From Chitinophagaceae bacterium (lineage in GTDB: Bacteria > Bacteroidota > Bacteroidia > Chitinophagales > Chitinophagaceae): a stretch of 64,000 nt of DNA. Within the stretch, counting starts at the first letter, position 1. Every line of letters begins with the position of its first letter. Position numbers and translations under genes: made by a program. Positions 37,301-44,937 of this stretch are shown piece after piece. The DNA lies in assembly GCA_016710165.1 (NCBI GenBank), contig JADJLJ010000001.1, positions 1,612,001 to 1,676,000 on the forward strand. The letters run 5' to 3'. The notes beneath the pieces are model-generated. The model saw nothing but the letters and a program-made list of their open reading frames with translations. It made no database searches and was not told the origin of the DNA.

Positions 37301-37892
37301 GGATATTTTCATTATAGGACGGATCAAAAACGGGCCGGGATGCAGTTTGTATAATGGATACATCCAGGCTGAAATCAACCACGGTATCTTTTAAGCTCAA
37401 TGGCAGATAATAATTCAATCCCGGGTATGCTCCAGCCGGCAGTTCTTCCTCATAGCCGATCAAAACCGTTCTTGTACTGTTTGGGTTGATTGGATATATT
37501 CTTGTCCGGAAGGTGTTGCCATCCAGTTTTTCCAAAAGACCGGGATCCACTCTCCTTCTTTCTATGGCTTCAAATACTTCAGTTCCCTTACTTCTGTCAA
37601 CAGGAACCGCCTCTCTCATTTTCCCGTTAATATCAATGGCATAGCGACTTATACTTAATCCATCTTTTAAAGGGAAATTCAAATTACCTTCCAGTACACG
37701 GGATGTGGTGTTTTTAAAAACCATCTCCCAGGTGGTTCTGGCAACAGTACCACACACTTTTACTTCTATTCTTAATGCCTGAAATTTTACACCGTTATTG
37801 GTTTTACCATCAACCGTAAGTTGTGGTGTTTGTGCATTTGCAGCAAGGATGAATAAGCTGCTGACCGCAGCAAATAAAAAATATTTTCTCAT
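34392..37892 (-). CDS. VIT-vWA-TonB plug-TPR-DUF2135 fusion protein
   Basis: About 1,166 residues from the ATG at 37892, which opens a signal peptide (MRKYFLFAAVSSLFILAANA); six residues more if from 37910. A VIT domain (about 30-165) precedes a von Willebrand A domain with a complete MIDAS set (DASFS near 272, TDLG, SDG). After a proline/serine linker come a carboxypeptidase-regulatory-like domain (GKVTDIDGNPISFSTIKIKG, about 638), a SusC-type TonB plug (YVVDGVIMRNGAGI), TPR-like helices (about 890-1000) and a DUF2135 domain (NMNNTDIDLWVTDPDGEKC) to the end. There is no outer-membrane barrel after the plug. Probably a periplasmic or surface scaffold; function unknown. Confidence 0.8.
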   Translation of the reverse strand: MRKYFLFAAVSSLFILAANAQTPQLTVDGKTNNGVKFQALRIEVKVCGTVARTTWEMVFKNTTSRVLEGNLNFPLKDGLSISRYAIDINGKMREAVPVDRSKGTEVFEAIERRRVDPGLLEKLDGNTFRTRIYPINPNSTRTVLIGYEEELPAGAYPGLNYYLPLSLKDTVVDFSLDVSIIQTASRPVFDPSYNENILFTKSNNQYTASVQKNNYVPDIPLSFNIPRPQDAAEVMLQEFEGKYCYLINTVVQKNERAKKLPASIGLFWDASFSGTIRKAEKELELLDLYFKKIQNLGVTLVVFSNTIKSTKAFPVKNGNWDDLKKFIGSIQYDGATDLGNINLNNIKADEFILVSDGRHTLGNKQMQLTGKQVYCVNSSSIADYSNLKFIASRTGGLLIDLQKETAPGALRQLTTEPFRFLGVKQNDLLEENFPSIPVPVNDVFSVAGIAEEGIREIILQFGYGSQVTYEKAISINTETQLCEDFDISRVFAQKKIAELDIQYDRNRHEIERLGRQFGIVTRNTSLIVLETLSDYIQYKVYPPAELRAEYDRIMKQKQRDVITKNEEDLENSLDMIEELKEWYNPKPPKKEVTAKPVVQPTPRPVPVQSPSSQPVQPPVSQPANRLNTPTGGSRIITGKVTDIDGNPISFSTIKIKGTATGLSSDANGAYSLRVYPGAVLIVSGASFKDTEVPVGTQNVLNTVLEKGNTSELKEVVVTSAFGIRRSTRSTSSNIQNLSAEQINTIRQGNLNDALAGRVAGAQVRSQSAANLGAETTVRLRGENGFAADGGALYVVDGVIMRNGAGIKPDDVEDYTILPAPAAVALFGPEGANGAVLITTGNFKSDSSYQKIQEQVPGENKNIAAQPPFDIETYDYIKVLKQTAKAGRYLRYMELRPYYYSRPTYFFEVGSFLLKTGDRANALTILSNLAELENSSYELYKMLGYKLKEAGEYEGELSAFQKVMQLRPSDPQSYRDCALAYADLGKYQQALDMLYEGMTKSYSREMNNMYSGIEELFLTEINHLIALHKNKLNTKKIDKRLIAPMPSDIRVVMNWNMNNTDIDLWVTDPDGEKCYYDNSQTKMGGRISDDFTEGFGPEQFMLKKGIKGRYRIEIDYYSDTQVTLAGPTTIMAEIYLHYGTDKEERKIITLQMKKDKEGELFIGEVEL

Positions 37893-37929
37893 AACAATGT
37901 TTGGCAACATGATGAGAAAACAAAAGGAT

Positions 37930-38289
37930 TTACATAAAAATATTTCCCTGCCCTGCTTGCACGATCACCATATCCTGAACCCTGCTGCCATTTTGCATGC
38001 TGACGTAATATACAGCCGCAGGTAATAGTTCGTTGTCGTAATGATATATATGACCGGCGGGTCTCCGACATTTCCCCGGTGTTTTGATCAAGCGTCCAAT
38101 GGTGCCGCATACCCGAAACAGTATTTTACCTCTACCTGCTTTCGCCCTTACTCCAATATTGTGTCTCAGCGTGGTTTTCACAGAATACACTTGAATACTA
38201 AGACACTTACGTGAAACCCCGATGGAGCATAAGAAAGGAAATTCCGTTAGCGAAAACCCCGCTGAAACAGAATCCGTTTCGTGGGCCAC
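37930..38289 (-). pseudogene. degenerate T9SS-tail-like fragment
   Basis: An open stretch on the minus strand contains GKILFRVCGTIGRLI, then AAVYYVSMQNGSRVQDMVIV near its end, the pattern of a type-A sorting domain. The upstream part carries no recognisable domain or signal peptide. It sits in the 500-bp gap between the VIT/vWA gene and the haem lipoprotein gene. A phrase TCGTGGGCCACGAACC at about 38279 resembles TTCGTGGGCCATAAACC near 33097, beside another tail relic. Confidence 0.4.
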
Positions 38290-38391
38290 GAACCGGGGCT
38301 GGGGAGTGTATAATACTTGCGGCTAACGGCATTTTGCCGTAAATTTCCTGGCCTTGAAGATTTAAACTAAATTTATACTCAAAGATTTATT

Positions 38392-38976
38392 ATGAGAACA
38401 ATATTCTATTCTCTACTGGTCATTTTGCTGGCATGTTCCGTTGCTGCCTGTAAAAAATCAGATCCGGCACCGGCACCCCCGCCTGCACCGGATCCCTGCG
38501 CCGGAGTAACGATTTTGCCGGTAGCCGGAAAAACACATACAATAACCGGACAGTCGATCGGCACCATCACCGTAACCTCCCCCATCGGATCGGGTTACAC
38601 CTACAGCATTGGCAATAATATTTTCCAGGCCTCCACCAATTTCTTTAACCTGGCTGCGGGTAATTATACCCTTACGGTAAAGAACGGGAATGGCTGTACC
38701 GGCACCACGGCAATAACAATCAATGGCTACGGCCCTAATTTTTTCAATGTAAGAACGATCGTGAATGGCTATTGCGGTCCGTGCCATTTGAATGGCTCCG
38801 TAAGCGGGGGTAAGAATTTTGACCTGGACAATGACATTGTGAATTCATGGGACAGGATCAAGATAAGAACGGTGGATGGCAATCCTACCTTCATGCCCCA
38901 AGGCGGACAGTTGACAGCCGCGGATAAGCAAAAGATCATGAATTGGGTGAATGCAGGACACCGGATAACCGATTAA
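38392..38976 (+). CDS. lipoprotein with SprB-like repeat and CxxCH haem motif
   Basis: 194 residues. A lipoprotein signal peptide ends at the lipobox SVAAC (cysteine 20), followed by an alanine/proline spacer. Residues 40-115 resemble one SprB-type repeat (LAAGNYTLTVKNGNGC). The C-terminal domain has CGPCH near residue 127 and FMPQGG as a likely distal methionine ligand, like small single-haem c-type cytochromes seen next to DUF1501/DUF1800 genes. The protein is probably tethered to a membrane and may carry one haem c. It faces the DUF1501 gene across a shared terminator. Haem attachment is inferred from motif only. Confidence 0.75.
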   Translation: MRTIFYSLLVILLACSVAACKKSDPAPAPPPAPDPCAGVTILPVAGKTHTITGQSIGTITVTSPIGSGYTYSIGNNIFQASTNFFNLAAGNYTLTVKNGNGCTGTTAITINGYGPNFFNVRTIVNGYCGPCHLNGSVSGGKNFDLDNDIVNSWDRIKIRTVDGNPTFMPQGGQLTAADKQKIMNWVNAGHRITD

Positions 38977-38994
38977 CATAAACCAGTAAATGCA

Positions 38995-39027
38995 AAAAGG
39001 CCGGTGAATTCAACACCGGCCTTTATA
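38995..39027. terminator. shared terminator between convergent genes
   Basis: GGCCGGTG (38999-39006) pairs with CACCGGCC (39014-39021), with an A-run before and a T-run after, serving the haem lipoprotein gene and the DUF1501 gene. Confidence 0.85.
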
Positions 39028-39046
39028 TTAAAAGATCATTAACGGT

Positions 39047-40639
39047 TTATCTCACTTTGAGCATCGGCCTCACCTGCTGCGTAGAGCCATTCTGCAAACG
39101 GGCATAATAAATACCGTTGGGCAAATGAGAGGCATCAAATACAACGGTTTGCCTGGAAGCAGCAGGATAATCTTTTTCCAGCAGGTTAACGATCAGCCTG
39201 CCGGCTGTATCAATTATCTGTATCAGGGTATGGCCACCATCCGTACTGAATTCGATGGTCGTTTTATTGGTAAATGGATTGGGATAGTTGGTGATCATCG
39301 TTTTGCCGGAAGGGCTTGGTGGTGGTGGTGCGGTTACACAAACACCGTCTTTTATCAATGGCAGATCCTGCAACTGGCTGTTCACATTGGGCGGGAACAG
39401 ACCCTGTACGGTCTCTTTTGGAAGACAGAACCATTTTTCCAGCAGTGTTGAGTAAACACTTCTGAAATCGTACTGCATGGGTATATTGTCATTCACATTT
39501 ACAACGGCAGGGATCGTAGGGTTATTTCCCAATACGCCGCCCTGCACGGGTTTGCCAAACACAAACATCGGAGCTGCCGCTCCATGATCGGTACCAATAC
39601 TGCTGTTGCTTTTTATCCTGCGCCCGAATTCGCTGAAGGTCATCCCAACCACCCGGTCTTCAACGCCTAGAAAGACCAGGTCATCCTGGAATGCTTTAAT
39701 GGCATCACTCACCCTCCCCAATAAGGTGGCATGTGTACCAACCGTGGTGTCGGTTGCGGTCGTTTGCAAACTATGATTATCAAATCCGCCAAAGCTTACC
39801 ATGTATACCCTTGTTTTCAAGCCTCCCTTGATCAACCGGGCAACGATCTTCAGTTGATCGGCAAGAGTATTATTCGCCGGGTAAGGATTTTGCTGTGTAA
39901 CCCTTCCGGCTGCTGCCGTGATGGATCCTGCATATTGCTGGGTCTGCTTTGCGATGGTACGTATAAAGGTCAGTTCTTTACCGGCCTTTGTTGCAGGCAC
40001 GGGGTCGCTGGTACCATTTATCAACTGGTAGAAGTTGGTAGCGCTGGTGATGCTCATGGCCATATTCACGCTGGGGCCCTGCGTGGTCAAAGAAGCGGTA
40101 GAACCAATCTGAATAGCGAGCGGATCAGGCGTATCTGCACTGGGATATCCATTGGGAAAATTCGGGTATTCATAATTCAGGTACCTGCCGGCCCAACCGG
40201 TATATACTTCCTGGTTGCTGTTACTTCCGGTCATCCATATATCGGTAGCCCTGAAATGAGAGAAATTTGGTTGCGGGTATCCTACCGCCTGGATGATCTT
40301 TAATTTGGTATCATTATACAGGCTTTGCAAACCGGTCATACTGGGATGAAGGCCCGTATTTGCATACCCGCTTAAACCCAGGATCCTGTTTTCAGGAATT
40401 GCAATATTGGGACGGGCTGCATTATAAAGGTTGTAATTGCTAATAGGGATCACCATATTCAACCCATCATTACCTCCGGATAACTGAATGATGACCAAAA
40501 CGTGGTCGGTATCCGGACCACCGCCCATCAATGCCTGCACCAATGGGGAGTCAGCATCCAGCGCCTTTACAGCATAACCGCTTATTAATGCAGGCAAGGT
40601 AACCGCCATTGATTTTCCTAAAAATTCTCTGCGTTTCAT
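39047..40639 (-). CDS. DUF1501 protein with Tat-like signal and T9SS tail
   Basis: 530 residues. The N terminus MKRREFLGKSMAVTLPALIS is a twin-arginine-type signal. The DUF1501 core follows (alkaline phosphatase-like fold), with QLSGGNDGLNMVIP, MVSFGGFDNHSLQ and TFSEFGRRIKSNSSIGTDHG, the last holding probable metal-binding residues. A type-A sorting domain begins NYPNPFTNKT and ends LQNGSTQQVRPMLKVR. DUF1501 and DUF1800 genes are routinely paired; their substrate is not established. The DUF1800 gene ends 32 bp upstream, so the two form an operon. Confidence 0.88.
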   Translation of the reverse strand: MKRREFLGKSMAVTLPALISGYAVKALDADSPLVQALMGGGPDTDHVLVIIQLSGGNDGLNMVIPISNYNLYNAARPNIAIPENRILGLSGYANTGLHPSMTGLQSLYNDTKLKIIQAVGYPQPNFSHFRATDIWMTGSNSNQEVYTGWAGRYLNYEYPNFPNGYPSADTPDPLAIQIGSTASLTTQGPSVNMAMSITSATNFYQLINGTSDPVPATKAGKELTFIRTIAKQTQQYAGSITAAAGRVTQQNPYPANNTLADQLKIVARLIKGGLKTRVYMVSFGGFDNHSLQTTATDTTVGTHATLLGRVSDAIKAFQDDLVFLGVEDRVVGMTFSEFGRRIKSNSSIGTDHGAAAPMFVFGKPVQGGVLGNNPTIPAVVNVNDNIPMQYDFRSVYSTLLEKWFCLPKETVQGLFPPNVNSQLQDLPLIKDGVCVTAPPPPSPSGKTMITNYPNPFTNKTTIEFSTDGGHTLIQIIDTAGRLIVNLLEKDYPAASRQTVVFDASHLPNGIYYARLQNGSTQQVRPMLKVR

Positions 40640-40671
40640 TTTATTTTTTTTAGTCAGAGTTTATGGGTTGA

Positions 40672-42342
40672 TCAGCTAAGTTGATATTCACTTAAATTCA
40701 TCAGGTACCGGAACAGGTCTTTCAGTCTTGTATTTACTATATTGAAATTGGCTGTTGTCGGGTTGGCGATATAAGCACTCCAGGCATTTGTCCAGTAATA
40801 ATCATACAACTGGTTGCTCAGCAACATTTGTATCTTCATCTGGTCTTTTACCTGCGGCGATAGATTCAACCGGTACAGGTACGTTAATGTCTCATTTATC
40901 AGATCGTTCGGATTGCCCGGGTTAGAAAGCGTTTTGGCGTATTCTACAAATTCAAACTGCATCCGGAATCCGTTTCGTATATAACCGGTATTGGTCATTA
41001 TATCTGTAAACTGGTTCCTTTTGGGCAACGAATCCGTGGTGATCCATATCTCGTGAAAAGAGGGTTCCTGGTAATAAGCGGGGAGCCCGGCAACATTCGG
41101 GGGGTCATGCAGGTTCAGGCCCTGTAAGGTCATGAAAGAGTACAAGGTATTCCAATGGCCGTAGTTCGTATTCCAGTCCGTTGATACCGGCATTCTTACT
41201 GCATATTCCCTCATGGCCCCAATTACAATATCGGCCGGGGTTTTGATCACGCAACCCTGGTTCAGGACGTCAAAAAAATGTTCGCTTTCAAATAATGTGG
41301 TTAATACAGGTTTGATCTCGTAGTTGGCGGAGCGGAAGATATCTGCCAGCGGGGTAATGACATTTGCTTCGGTGGCTGCATCAATTTCGTAATAAATGAA
41401 CCAGCGGTAAAACTTTCTCACAATGAATTTTGCCACTTCATTCTGAACAAAGATCATGTTGAGCAGGTCATTCAGTTCCAGGTCACCGGCGGTAGTTCCT
41501 GTTCTTCCGGTAATAACGGTATTGTTATAAAAAGAGGAGAACTGTTTGTTCACCGTACTGTGACGGGCCGGGTTGAAGACCGTTTGATACGTTGTTCCAT
41601 TAACCTGCCAGCCGGTTAAAACCTTTGCAGCTTCTTTTACATCCTGCTCTGTATACTGGCTGCCCGGACCCTTACCCAAAGTAAATAACTCCTGCAATTC
41701 ACGGGCATAGTTTTCGTCGGGTGCAGCGGCCGTGTTCAAATAACCATTCAAATAACGCAGCATGGCTATGTCAACAGTCATATCCCTGACCATTTGTTTA
41801 AAATTGCCAAGACAATTCTGGCGGATCGTTGTATGCTGCCTGTAAATCCAATTGGCATTGCCAACTTCGTTGGCTTCATTTCCAAAATGGTCGATCCACA
41901 GAAATATCATTTTCTCTTTGATGCTCCTGTCCTGGTTCACCATAACCCCTGTCCACCATTTCTTATACGATGCCCTGCGCTGGCTTTGCACCGTACCGTC
42001 GTTGTTGATATCATTCACCCAGGTTGTTCCCTGCGCTATGTTGCTGTCTGGTGTACCGGGTTGGGTGGAGGTAGTATATTCTTTGACCGGGGGAGCCGGG
42101 TTGGCAGCAACAGGGTTAAGCAATTCACTCACAGCCTGGCTCACAGTAAGGGTGGCAAAATAGTCAACGTCTGCCTTTTTTGCACCAAACATGGTCCGCT
42201 TCAACAGGTGTATTACTTCATTGGTCGTCCAGGGCCCTGTATACGGGTTTATCCCGCTAAAAGTCCGGGCTGTCTTTGTAATTTCAGCAGTGGCAGTAGT
42301 TTTTTTTGTTTTACCCGCTGTCAGGAAGTCTCTTCTGTCCAT
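40672..42342 (-). CDS. DUF1800 protein, partner of the DUF1501 gene
   Basis: 556 residues. DUF1800 features: HLLKRTMFGAKKADVD near the start, IKEKMIFLWIDHFGNEANEV, NYARELQELFTLGKG (the family's best-conserved motif), and EAAKVLTGWQV. The N terminus MDRRDFLTAGKTKK has an RRDFL motif but no clear hydrophobic segment, so export by Tat is uncertain. No T9SS tail, unlike its partner. First gene of the DUF1800-DUF1501 operon. Biochemical role unknown. Confidence 0.88.
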   Translation of the reverse strand: MDRRDFLTAGKTKKTTATAEITKTARTFSGINPYTGPWTTNEVIHLLKRTMFGAKKADVDYFATLTVSQAVSELLNPVAANPAPPVKEYTTSTQPGTPDSNIAQGTTWVNDINNDGTVQSQRRASYKKWWTGVMVNQDRSIKEKMIFLWIDHFGNEANEVGNANWIYRQHTTIRQNCLGNFKQMVRDMTVDIAMLRYLNGYLNTAAAPDENYARELQELFTLGKGPGSQYTEQDVKEAAKVLTGWQVNGTTYQTVFNPARHSTVNKQFSSFYNNTVITGRTGTTAGDLELNDLLNMIFVQNEVAKFIVRKFYRWFIYYEIDAATEANVITPLADIFRSANYEIKPVLTTLFESEHFFDVLNQGCVIKTPADIVIGAMREYAVRMPVSTDWNTNYGHWNTLYSFMTLQGLNLHDPPNVAGLPAYYQEPSFHEIWITTDSLPKRNQFTDIMTNTGYIRNGFRMQFEFVEYAKTLSNPGNPNDLINETLTYLYRLNLSPQVKDQMKIQMLLSNQLYDYYWTNAWSAYIANPTTANFNIVNTRLKDLFRYLMNLSEYQLS

Positions 42343-42497
42343 AGCAGTTTTTTTGGATGAGAGGTGATAAATAAGTGGTTACGACTAAACCGAACCGCAA
42401 AAGTTTAACCGGGAGGCGTTTTTTTTCTGATGGATTCCCCATCTGAATATAACGCAGCCCCTGATCCCTTTATTTTGCTGTTTTAAAGATAGATATT

Positions 42498-43676
42498 TTA
42501 CTGGATGTTTTCTATGATCCCGGCAATACCCTGGCCACCACCCACACAGGCGGTAACGATGCCGTATTTCTTATTCAGCCGTTTCATGTCATTGACGATC
42601 TGTATGGTAAGTTTACACCCGGTGCATCCCAGGGGATGGCCCAATGCAATTGCACCCCCGTTGATGTTTACAATACCGGGATCCAGTTCAAGTGTCCGGA
42701 TCACTGCAAGGGCCTGCGAGGCAAATGCCTCATTCAATTCCACCAGGTCAATTTGAGAAAGGTTCATGCCAGCCTGTTTTAACACCTTAGGCACCGCTTC
42801 CACAGGCCCGATACCCATGATACGGGGATGTACCCCTGCACTCGCACAATTCACCAAACGGGCAATGGGTTTTAGTCCCAGTTCATTCAGCATCTTCTCG
42901 CTCATTACGATTACAAATGCTGCACCGTCGCTGGTTTGGGAAGAATTACCGGCGGTAACTGTACCCCCCATGGCAAAAGCCGGTTTTAATTTTGCCAGCC
43001 CTTCGGGTGAAGTATCTGCCCGCACCCCTTCATCTGTATCTATAATAAAATTCCGCTTTTGCTTTTTCCCTTTTGCATCCAAATAAACCTCTTCCACATT
43101 GATGGGTAATATGCCCGGTTTAAAATACCCTTCCTTAATGGCATTGCCGGCTTTCAGGTGACTGTTGTAACTGAAGATATCCTGGTCTTCCCGGCTCACA
43201 CTGTATTCTTTGGCCACTGCTTCGGCCGTTAAGCCCATGCTTAAATAATAGTCGGGTTCATTTTGTGCAATGGCATACGATGGAACTGTTTTCCACCCGG
43301 CCGTGGGTACCAGGCTCATGCTTTCCGTTCCGCCGGCAATGATGCATTCTGCCATACCGGTCCTTATTTTGGCGGTGGCCATGGCAATGCTTTCCAGGCC
43401 GCTGGCACAATAGCGGTTGATGGTAATGCCCGGTGCATGGATGCCAACTGCCCTGGCTGAGATCATCCTGCCAACCTGCAGTCCCTGCTCTGCTTCCGGC
43501 ACGGCATTACCTACAATTACATCGTCCACTCTTTTTACATCCAGCTGGGGTACACTCGCCAGCAGGCCTTTGATCACATCTACAGCCAGGTCATCGGGCC
43601 TGGTAAAACGAAATCCGCCTTTTTTGCTTTTGGCAACGGCTGTTCTGTATCCGGCTACTATATAGGCTTCCTGCAT
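42498..43676 (-). CDS. acetyl-CoA C-acyltransferase (thiolase)
   Basis: 392 residues, normal thiolase length. The nucleophilic cysteine is in NRYCASGLESIAMA (about residue 92), the catalytic histidine in NINGGAIALGHPLGCTG, and the second cysteine in VTACVGGGQGIA near the C terminus. It cleaves or forms 3-ketoacyl-CoA, in beta-oxidation or acetoacetyl-CoA synthesis. No other beta-oxidation gene adjoins it here, so FadA versus AtoB cannot be settled. The promoter region carries a paired CCCCTAAAGGGG repeat. Confidence 0.92.
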   Translation of the reverse strand: MQEAYIVAGYRTAVAKSKKGGFRFTRPDDLAVDVIKGLLASVPQLDVKRVDDVIVGNAVPEAEQGLQVGRMISARAVGIHAPGITINRYCASGLESIAMATAKIRTGMAECIIAGGTESMSLVPTAGWKTVPSYAIAQNEPDYYLSMGLTAEAVAKEYSVSREDQDIFSYNSHLKAGNAIKEGYFKPGILPINVEEVYLDAKGKKQKRNFIIDTDEGVRADTSPEGLAKLKPAFAMGGTVTAGNSSQTSDGAAFVIVMSEKMLNELGLKPIARLVNCASAGVHPRIMGIGPVEAVPKVLKQAGMNLSQIDLVELNEAFASQALAVIRTLELDPGIVNINGGAIALGHPLGCTGCKLTIQIVNDMKRLNKKYGIVTACVGGGQGIAGIIENIQ

Positions 43677-43683
43677 AATTGAA

Positions 43684-43756
43684 ATTTTGCCCCCATCCCC
43701 TAAAGGGGGGTTAAGAAATCAGAGTCTTTAAAAGCCCCTTTAGGGAATGGGGGCAT
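43684..43756. repeat. second paired CCCCTAAAGGGG inverted repeat
   Basis: GCCCCCATCCCCTAAAGGGG (43690-43709) is matched by an inverted partner CCCCTTTAGGGAATGGGGGC (about 43736-43755), with some 26 bases between. The arms could form a long hairpin upstream of both the thiolase and pyrD genes. Confidence 0.65.
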
Positions 43757-43829
43757 TTAGTTGTTTATGCAACTTTCGATACCAAAGTTATAATTTCTGC
43801 ATCAAACCAAAAAACTCGGTGCGGTAACT

Positions 43830-43837
43830 TAATTTTG
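43830..43837 (+). promoter_or_regulatory. -7 element of pyrD
   Basis: TAATTTTG matches TAnnTTTG and is five bases from the pyrD ATG, so transcription would start at or next to the start codon. Confidence 0.4.
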
Positions 43838-43842
43838 CGGCA

Positions 43843-44931
43843 ATGTATAAACTGCTCCGCACTGTTTTGTTCCTGTTTGACCCGGAATGGGTGCATTACT
43901 TTTCGATGAACAGCCTGCGGCTTCTATGTAAAATTCCCGGAGGAAAAAGTTTATTGGCTGCTAGTTTCAAGCCACAAGGGAATCTTCAATATTCTCTCGC
44001 CTTAGGAGAGATCAATGTTCAATTTTCAAACAGGGTTGGTTTAGGAGCCGGCTTTGACAAGAACGCCAAATATTTAAACGAGTTGGAAGCCCTCGGCTTT
44101 GGTTTTGTTGAGATCGGAACCGTAACTCCCCTGCCCCAGTCCGGAAATGATAAACCCAGGTTGTTCCGTTTACCAAAGGACAAAGCGCTTATTAACCGGA
44201 TGGGATTTAACAATGAGGGCGTAGAAGCTGTTGTACAAAGATTAAAAGAATGGAGGTTTCGTCAGTCGTCAATCGTCAATCGTGAGTTGCACGGCTCACG
44301 ACTCACGACTCACGACTCACGGCTGATCATCGGTGGCAACATCGGAAAAAATAAGATCACCCCCAATGAAGATGCCTGGAAAGATTATGAGAAATGTTTT
44401 AATGCATTGCATGCGTACGTGGATTATTTTGTGGTAAATGTAAGCAGTCCGAACACACCGGGGTTGCGAGAATTGCAGGAGAAAGATTCATTGCGGAAGA
44501 TACTCACACAATTAAAAAATAAAAATGAAGAGTTAAAAATTAAGAAGCCAATATTATTAAAGATCGCTCCTGACCTGACCCAGGAACAGTTAGATGACGT
44601 GATAGACCTGGCCCTTGAAATAAAACTGGATGGATTGGTAGCTTCAAACACCAGCATCAGCAGGGACCAACTTCAAACCTCAAACTTCAAACTTCAAACA
44701 ATAGGTGCCGGTGGTTTAAGCGGAAAGCCTTTACGGGAAAGGAGTACCAAAATAGTTCGTTACATTCATCAAAGAACGAAGGGGCAGATACCCGTTATTG
44801 CAAGCGGTGGTATATTTACAGGGGCAGATGCAAAAGAGAAGATAGAAGCCGGTGCATCGTTGGTGCAGGTGTGGACGGGTTTTATTTATGAAGGCCCGGG
44901 TATTGTAAAACAAATTTGTAAATCCTTATAA
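43843..44931 (+). CDS. pyrD: quinone-dependent dihydroorotate dehydrogenase (class 2)
   Basis: 362 residues. Class 2 features: an N-terminal helical region (MYKLLRTVLFLFDPEWVHYF), FMN-binding segments VGLGAGFDKNAKYLNELEAL and LFRLPKDKALINRMGFNN, the catalytic serine in VVNVSSPNTPGLRELQ, and IGAGGLSGKPL. It oxidises dihydroorotate with quinone at the inner membrane in pyrimidine synthesis. Two in-frame low-complexity insertions break otherwise conserved sequence: RQSSIVNRELHGSRLTTHDS (about 139-160) and QLQTSNFKLQT (about 277-287); both come from heptamer DNA repeats. terC follows after six bases. Confidence 0.94.
   Translation: MYKLLRTVLFLFDPEWVHYFSMNSLRLLCKIPGGKSLLAASFKPQGNLQYSLALGEINVQFSNRVGLGAGFDKNAKYLNELEALGFGFVEIGTVTPLPQSGNDKPRLFRLPKDKALINRMGFNNEGVEAVVQRLKEWRFRQSSIVNRELHGSRLTTHDSRLIIGGNIGKNKITPNEDAWKDYEKCFNALHAYVDYFVVNVSSPNTPGLRELQEKDSLRKILTQLKNKNEELKIKKPILLKIAPDLTQEQLDDVIDLALEIKLDGLVASNTSISRDQLQTSNFKLQTIGAGGLSGKPLRERSTKIVRYIHQRTKGQIPVIASGGIFTGADAKEKIEAGASLVQVWTGFIYEGPGIVKQICKSL
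44260..44323 (+). repeat. in-frame heptamer repeats in pyrD
   Basis: GTCAATC repeated twice, then CTCACGA three times and CTCACGG, with an inverted relation between TCGTGAG and CTCACGA. A second run of TTCAAAC-type heptamers lies at about 44669-44700. Confidence 0.7.
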
Positions 44932-44937
44932 CAGAAA

